Source of the DNA: Leishmania donovani
Lineage: Eukaryota; Euglenozoa; Kinetoplastea; Trypanosomatida; Trypanosomatidae
Direction of reading: 5' to 3'
DNA length: 64,000 nt
NCBI RefSeq assembly: GCF_000227135.1
Contig: NC_018260.1
Coordinates: forward strand, 282,429-346,428
Position numbers and translations under genes: made by a program. Below are positions 58,606 through 64,000 of this stretch, piece after piece (position 1 is the first letter of the stretch; every line of letters begins with the position of its first letter). The notes beneath the pieces were generated by a model that was not told the DNA's origin, ran no database searches, and saw only the letters and a list, made by a program, of their open reading frames with translations.

Positions 58606-59922
58606 GTCCCAACGCTGTCCTCGTGTGCCCTATGTCTCTGTCTACGCCCCGCCTCCCTTTCCATCTGCGTGTCGTGACGGTGGTGAGGGGTTCGTTTCTT
58701 TCGCGCGCCCACGCGCATTCTTTCCTCCCCGCGCGAGTGTCGCTGAGGAAGATGAGCGTCTGCTCGCATGTCGATGAAAAGTAAGGTTTGGTAATATGTT
58801 GGCTGATGGATGGGTGAGTTTGCCCACGCGGGATGCAGTTTTCAGTTGTGTGCTTTGGGTGGCTTCATACGGAATCTAACATCGTCTTACATGCCTATGT
58901 GTTCGTTTTTCTTTCTTCTGTCTCTAAGCAAAGAAAAAGCCTGTCCATCCCCCCATCTCTCACCACGCGGAGAGAGTCTATAGCGAATCTTGCATGCGTG
59001 TATTCTGGCCCCGCACGTGTCGAGCACAGTCAGCCTCGCTGCTTGAAGAAGAGAGCGGAGGGGGGATGCTGCCCAACGCGCGACGGCTTGTAGTGGTCGT
59101 GGTGCTGGAGCATGTATCAGCATCTTCCTCTCCTTCTGTTTCGCGCCTGTGGTGCTCCCCAAGCGAACCCATGCTTGCCGTGCTCGCGCCGTTCCTTGGA
59201 GGGGGACTTTTTTCTGCTCTTAGATGGCGCACCGCAGCCGTCGAACTGCCGACGAGCGTGCCTGTGCATGCCGCGGGAGGCGTCTGTGCCCTTGCTTGAC
59301 TAGCAAGCCACATGGTGTGTGTGTGTGTTTCTTTGCCATCTCTGCCTCGATTTGCGCAAACACGCTCACACCCACGCGCGTGGACACCAGCGATTCATGT
59401 CCCGCTGCCGTCGCTTGGACTCTTTTTCAAACCTTTGCGATACCGCTGCTCTCTCCCTCCCTCCCCCATCTCTTCTTCCTCTGTCTTGAGTTTCTTCGAA
59501 GTGGCGCTGTCATCGCCTGTGAGAGCGATTCGCCAACGGTACGTGACAGTGAAAACCAGGAAACCCGTCACGGTGCTCACGTGCACACGCCCTCCGCTGC
59601 ACATTTGATGGGAGCGCACGAGCCTGCAAGCATCAACCCAGAAGCGGGCACAAAAGAAAAGGATTCCAGCACTCACGTCTCTCTCCCTCTTTGTGTGTGT
59701 CTGGGTGCCTGATGGGTGGGTGAGCCAGAGAGGAATCCCTGCACAAACTTTTCCTGCACAGACCCACGCACACACACACACACACACACGCATCCCGCTT
59801 TCACGCAAGACCATAAAAGAGGAAGAGGCTGCGGGCAACAAGGACGGCTCTACGCGCGCAGAAACCAATAGGGAGAGCTGCCGAGGGCTCCACGTACTTC
59901 TTTTTTGCTGTTTTGGGACGCC
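58606..59922. other. intergenic region upstream of the Skp1-like gene
   Basis: CT-rich, with a long pyrimidine tract (59446-59487) and AG at 59488-59489 as a candidate acceptor; CA repeat at 59765-59790. No gene seen. Confidence 0.5.
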
Positions 59923-60978
59923 ATGGCGCTGCGCTTGCCTAATTTATCGCCGACGAGCACGCTCGCTTCTGCTGGGCAGATCCTTATCTTAGTTGCTTCC
60001 GATGGGGTGCGCGTTCCAGTCAAGCGCGCCATCGCCACCGAGGCCTCTTTCGTCTTGCGCGACCTGTTAGACGGACAGGACGTGCTACCCACGGTGCACC
60101 ATGATGATGGCCGCCCTGGCCTCGGTTTCATCGGTGACGAGAGGCCGTCGCCTCATGTCTCGAGCCCCAAGGGATCGGATGCGGCGACAAAGCTGGAGAA
60201 CTTGTTCGAGGTACCTGACGCAGCCACGCCAGCTACGTCTGGCGGGGCGTTTCCGCCACCTCGCCCGACACAGCATGAGGGAGGCGACGCCAACACGTTG
60301 GTAGCCAAAGCAGCCGCGAAAGCAGCTGTGCCAGACCTGATGGACTTCTTCCCTGTGGCGCCGGCTGCCGACCCGCCACTTGATATATCAGCGGAGATGC
60401 CTGCCTCGGTGGAGGCGACACCGCTGTCGAACGCTTCGCCCCGCTTTTCTGCCGCCCCCGCCTACGCGGTTCGAGCAACGCCGACTGAGCAGGTGCAGCC
60501 CTTGGCGCAGACCACGCACTCCCCATCCCGTCCCTCGCCGCCGCCCATGCTACCGCCGACGGAGGTGGAGGTTCCGTTCCCGTACTTTACTGGCGACATC
60601 TTGGAGCGGGTGTGCCGTCATATGTCGTACCGCTTCCGCATGTCATCGTTTGGCAGCGAGGACGGGTGCTACCGCGTGTACGCCATGAAGGCGCGCACGA
60701 TCCCGCGTCCCATGACGCTGCCGTTGGTGGAGTACCTGGATGCAAAGGATCGGGCCTTCATCGCCGACTGGGATGAACTCATCACGGTGCAGATGGTGAA
60801 GGCGGCAACCCTCCTCAATTACGAGGAACTGCTGCAACTGGCCTCGGCAAAGCTGGCCTCATATCTTATTGAACGCGACTTGGAGGGGGTGCGAACGCTG
60901 CTCGGTGTCAAGGGTGACTTCGACCTCGCCGAGGACGCTGAGCTGAAGAAGGAACAGGTGGTGGACTACTTGCGCTAG
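59923..60978 (+). CDS. Skp1-like protein with a large internal insertion
   Basis: A 351-residue protein. Residues ~18-52 (QILILVASDGVRVPVKRAIA, SFVLRDLLDGQD) match the first strands and helix of the Skp1/elongin-C BTB fold. Residues ~60-210 are a Pro/Ala/Ser-rich insertion absent from ordinary Skp1 (~160 aa). Residues ~212-351 resume the fold: VEVPFPYFTGDILERVCRHM (the Skp1 helix with I..V..Y pattern), FIADWDELITVQMVKAATLL and NYEELLQLASAKLASYLIER (Skp1 core helices). They then show DLEGVRTLLGVKGDFDLAED, which parallels the Skp1 EEIRKTFNIKNDFTPEEE segment, ending at KKEQVVDYLR without the terminal WC. Skp1 joins cullin-1 to F-box proteins in SCF ubiquitin ligases. Another 60-residue stretch (~228-280) also departs from Skp1. 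The ATG at 59923 immediately precedes the domain. Confidence 0.7.
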   Translation: MALRLPNLSPTSTLASAGQILILVASDGVRVPVKRAIATEASFVLRDLLDGQDVLPTVHHDDGRPGLGFIGDERPSPHVSSPKGSDAATKLENLFEVPDAATPATSGGAFPPPRPTQHEGGDANTLVAKAAAKAAVPDLMDFFPVAPAADPPLDISAEMPASVEATPLSNASPRFSAAPAYAVRATPTEQVQPLAQTTHSPSRPSPPPMLPPTEVEVPFPYFTGDILERVCRHMSYRFRMSSFGSEDGCYRVYAMKARTIPRPMTLPLVEYLDAKDRAFIADWDELITVQMVKAATLLNYEELLQLASAKLASYLIERDLEGVRTLLGVKGDFDLAEDAELKKEQVVDYLR

Positions 60979-62374
60979 AGCGTCGGCGGGGGGGGGGGGG
61001 CTATAATCCAGTGGGCCATGAAAGGAAGAGGAAGGGTAAGACATGAGGTGACAGCGGGGACACCCTGAAACGGGAAACCTTCATTTGGTTCACGGAGGCT
61101 CATCTAACGCAAAAGAGGAGGCCTGCTGTTGCGCAGAGGAGCGCTGGTCTTCAACACCGCTGCGCCGTGGTCGGCTCTCCTTTCCCCTTTCCCTGCTCCC
61201 GTGCTCTTTGCGTCGTATCGCCGCTGTCACTGGAGTTGCTGCACGTGACCCATCCCTCTTCGTCCGCACAGCCAGAACAGCGTCGTGCTAACCCGGACCC
61301 CGCACAGCCCCTCTCTGTTTATCACTTCCTTCCTTGTCCAGTCTCTAGCGTGCGTGCTCGAATCGCGGCATGCCGTCTGCGTTTGTGTGTGTGCGTGTGT
61401 GTATGCCTGTACGTCCGATTCATCGATTTCTTTGTCCTACTCTTTCTGTCTGTGTGGGAGGGTCGTCTTCTGGCACAGAACTTCTTGCTTGCTGTGTAGG
61501 TGGCCCCCACATTGCTTTCGGCAAGGCCGCTGAAAAAAAAAATTGTGGCACCAACAAAACAAGCAGAAAGTAGAAGGCGAGAAGGCCGGCGGCGCAACCA
61601 GAGCGTGCAAGAGAGTCCCTGACTGCGGCACATATGCGCAGAAGTACTCTTGCGTTACCGGCGCCACCTTCTTTTCTGTATGTGGGTTAGCGGCTGTCTG
61701 TCTGTGAGCATGCGAGTACCTTTGCATGCAGAATGAGGCAGCCGCGCATGCAAGACGGTTGCACGCGATGCCACCTGGCTGGTGTGCTTATCATGAAGGT
61801 GAGATCGACGCTATGTTTTTCGCTTTCCTTTCCTCATCGAATCTCTTTTCTTTTTGTTCACCCCCTCTATTTTCTCGCCACTTTCGGTGTCTAAACTCTT
61901 CTGGTGTGTCGGCGCTCGTGTCTGTTCGCGTTTCGAACAGACACAACGCTCCTCTGCTGCTTGTTTCGCCCTCCGTGCCCGATCCCCATCACCAACACCC
62001 AGCGTCTGCTGCTCTCTTTGAAGTCTCCATATACATATTCTACAATGAGCAGAGAATGAGGTGTTTCTGTTCCCTTCTCCTCTCTCTCGCACAGTAAGCA
62101 CACAGCAAGCGCTCTCGCCCTCTCGCGACGCTGCGCCCGACTCGTCTCACCAAACGAAAGCCACGCGCGCACACAAAAAGGCGAACAGCGCCATTAAGAA
62201 GAGCAGCAGTGGCGATTTGGATCTCGTATCCACTCTGCTCTTACGCACAGCAAAGAAACCTAAAAAAAAAAAACAGCAGAAAAAAAGCCTTTGACGCACG
62301 CCATAGCACAAGCACACATACACAGCGCTGGTGCTCTCATAACTCGCGCGCTCTAACCTTTCTCGCTAGATTCG
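60979..62374. other. intergenic region
   Basis: A 13-base G-run at 60988-61000, TG repeat near 61383-61402, and pyrimidine tracts; no credible gene. Confidence 0.6.
62062..62094 (+). promoter_or_regulatory. predicted spliced-leader acceptor for the rhodanese-like gene
   Basis: Tract TTCTGTTCCCTTCTCCTCTC continues to GCACAG with AG at 62093-62094; 5' UTR about 280 nt to ATG 62375. Confidence 0.55.
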
Positions 62375-62806
62375 ATGGCGTCGCTCAAGGAACGCGGCAC
62401 CGTAGCGCCGGCTGAGATCGAGGCGTGCGTCACAGCCTCGGGCCCGGCAGAGATCTCTGCTGAGGAGCTGCACAAGATTCTCAACTCCCCGGAGCACGCG
62501 TCGGTGGTGGTGGTGGTGGACGTGCGCAACGCGGATGAGTACGCCTCCTTTCACATCCCGGGGAGCATCAACAAGCCCTTCCAGGAGCTGAACTTTGCCC
62601 AGTTAGCGGACGAGGTGGAAGCGCACACGAATCACGCCGCGCACATGCTGGTGTTCGTGTCTGCGCAAAGTCCTGACGTGGATGATCTGGCGGCGCGCGA
62701 GTACATCAACGAGTACGAGAAGTCACACGCCGCTCCCCCAACAAAGGACTCGGTTCGAGTGTTGCTGGGAGGCCTCTACACCTGGTCCCAGATCTACCCC
62801 GCGTAA
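62375..62806 (+). CDS. Cdc25-type rhodanese-fold protein lacking the catalytic Cys
   Basis: A 143-residue single rhodanese domain of the Cdc25/ACR2 arsenate-reductase type. It shows the helix EISAEELHKILNS, the CH2A-like strand VVVVDVRNADEYASFHIPG (Asp49, Arg51), INKPFQELNF, the loop strand MLVFVSAQSPDVDDLAAREY, and the late RVLLGGLYTW strand. Active Cdc25 and Acr2 enzymes carry HCX5R in the loop after the strand. Here the aligned positions are Val95-Ser96 and Val102, so both the nucleophile and the phosphate-binding Arg are absent. The protein is likely non-catalytic and may bind a partner or ligand. It is shorter than Cdc25 catalytic domains but complete for the fold. The ATG at 62375 is the first in the frame after the predicted splice site. 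Confidence 0.85.
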   Translation: MASLKERGTVAPAEIEACVTASGPAEISAEELHKILNSPEHASVVVVVDVRNADEYASFHIPGSINKPFQELNFAQLADEVEAHTNHAAHMLVFVSAQSPDVDDLAAREYINEYEKSHAAPPTKDSVRVLLGGLYTWSQIYPA

Positions 62807-64000
62807 ACCAAAAAGAAAAAGAATAAGAGGAACAGCGAAGGAGATGAGCGAAATCTGGAGAAGGTCGCGCACTGCTTCCCTGTGTGAATCCAAGCGCATG
62901 CATGCACGCAAGCAGGAAAAAAACGAACAGAGAGGGCTGAAAGGGAAACCCTTTCCCTTCTTCGTCCTCCTCGGCACTTGGAGCTGTCGTTTGGCTTTCG
63001 TTCGCGTGTTTTTTTCTTGCCTGATCTCTTCCAGGTCTTTTTTGGTCCGTCTTTGGAGTCGCTCACTGCCGTAGCATGTCCCGGCGACTCGCACGCTCAC
63101 TCTTTTTTTCTGCTGTGAATCTCTCTTTTATCCACGAATGTTATCTGTACAGCTGCTTAGTATCGGCACGCTTGCGCGGGTGTGCCTGGTGGCTCGTGTC
63201 GAAGGGTCTCGTCGCTTCGCCTCCTCCTCCCCTCCCCCCAAATGCCATTTCGCTGGCGCTTGTGTCTCCATTATATCAATGTGCCGTCTGTTTGTGGATC
63301 TGCCGCTCCAGACAGTCGCGCTCTGCGTCTCTCCTCCTTCCCTTCTCCTCGCCCCTCCCGCGCACACGCACAACGCATACATGCATTTTAGCCTGTTACG
63401 TCTCATTCCACCCCCTCACCTCCTCGCCAAACACATCCTGGATGTAAATACATGTGTGTTGTATTCTTTTCTGGTACGCGTAAAACAATCCAAAAGAAAC
63501 ACGCAAACAAAAACACAATATAAGGAGGCCTCCTTGTTGCGCGCGCCGTTCGGGCGTCTGTGAGTGGACGTGAAGGTATGCCTGTGCGCCGCGCCCCTCT
63601 CCCGTCCTCTCGGTGTTATTGCTTCTTTCCGTTGTGCCGATGTGTTTTAAAGATACGCTTTTTCTGTGGTGTGAGTTTTTCCTCTCCCTTCGGCAGGCTT
63701 CGCCCTCCCCTCCCCCCCCCCACACACACACGCCTCATCTCTCTCGCTCACTGAGTCAGGCGGAGACACCCTCGCACTTGCCCCATCATTGGCGAAGAGG
63801 GCCTATGCATGTTCTGCTAAGGGCCACCGACGAAGCGGGACGTCGGAGAACAGAAGAAAGAGCAGCCTGAGCACCAACATCGGCAGCCACACCTCGTACT
63901 CCCTTGTCTTTTGGCGTCTCGCGCGTCCCCTGGACCGCGGCGGCTCGCGGTGATGGTTTTATAGCCCGGTATATGCTAAGGTGTTGGCGCGCTGACAAGG
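62807..64000. other. 3' flank to the window end
   Basis: About 1.2 kb of CT-rich, repeat-poor DNA with no credible gene on either strand. A-run near 62810-62822, C-run near 63712-63720. Confidence 0.6.

Noticed and set aside
58994..59299. 101-codon frame upstream of the Skp1-like gene
   Set aside because: Mixed codon bias, overlapping open frames on both strands and no recognisable features; not enough support.
1..64000. CRISPR arrays, insertion sequences, bacterial operons or terminators
   Set aside because: None present; direct repeats found are microsatellites or SIDER2, and the genome is eukaryotic.

Overview
The window looks like nuclear chromosomal DNA of a Leishmania species, or a very close trypanosomatid. 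All credible genes lie on the + strand with no recognisable introns, as in a polycistronic transcription unit. They are separated by long CT-rich intergenic regions with polypyrimidine tracts followed by AG, which are typical spliced-leader trans-splicing acceptors. Five copies or fragments of a repeat that I identify as a SIDER2 retroposon sit between genes in the sense orientation. Coding sequence is GC-rich, and CA/TG and TA microsatellites are common between genes. The left end is the last 99 codons of a beta-tubulin gene. The sequence is a draft with three runs of N, all inside SIDER2 copies.

Layout, left to right: beta-tubulin 3' end; a bacterial-type 2,4-dienoyl-CoA reductase; SIDER2 copy A (gapped); a protein with a degenerate ALKBH7-like dioxygenase fold; a large unrecognised, probably mitochondrial protein; a membrane-anchored sulfotransferase_4-like protein with a degraded cofactor loop; an unrecognised 492-residue protein; a GET1/WRB-like membrane protein; a small Tim chaperone; a polytopic J-domain protein; SIDER2 copy B; a 117-residue unknown; ribosomal protein uS3; an 883-residue unknown; SIDER2 fragment C; a basic 549-residue unknown; SIDER2 copy D (gapped); a greatly enlarged FIBP-family protein; an EF-hand-like plus WD40 protein; a possibly broken small reading frame; SIDER2 copy E (gapped); nicotinate phosphoribosyltransferase; a 4.1-kb region without a gene; a protein with an SR-rich stretch and a WW domain; a region with one very short candidate gene; a Skp1-like protein with a large insertion; and a Cdc25-type rhodanese that has lost its catalytic residues.

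The genes do not form a pathway. In trypanosomatids, neighbours in a transcription unit are usually functionally unrelated and are regulated after transcription, through 3' UTRs and elements such as SIDER2. Two themes do recur. One is mitochondrial or membrane biogenesis (small Tim, GET1-like, membrane J-protein). The other is enzyme folds whose catalytic residues appear lost (ALKBH7-like, sulfotransferase-like, rhodanese). Family calls for the ALKBH7-like, FIBP-like, GET1-like, sulfotransferase-like and Skp1-like genes come from recognised motif patterns, not from a database search.
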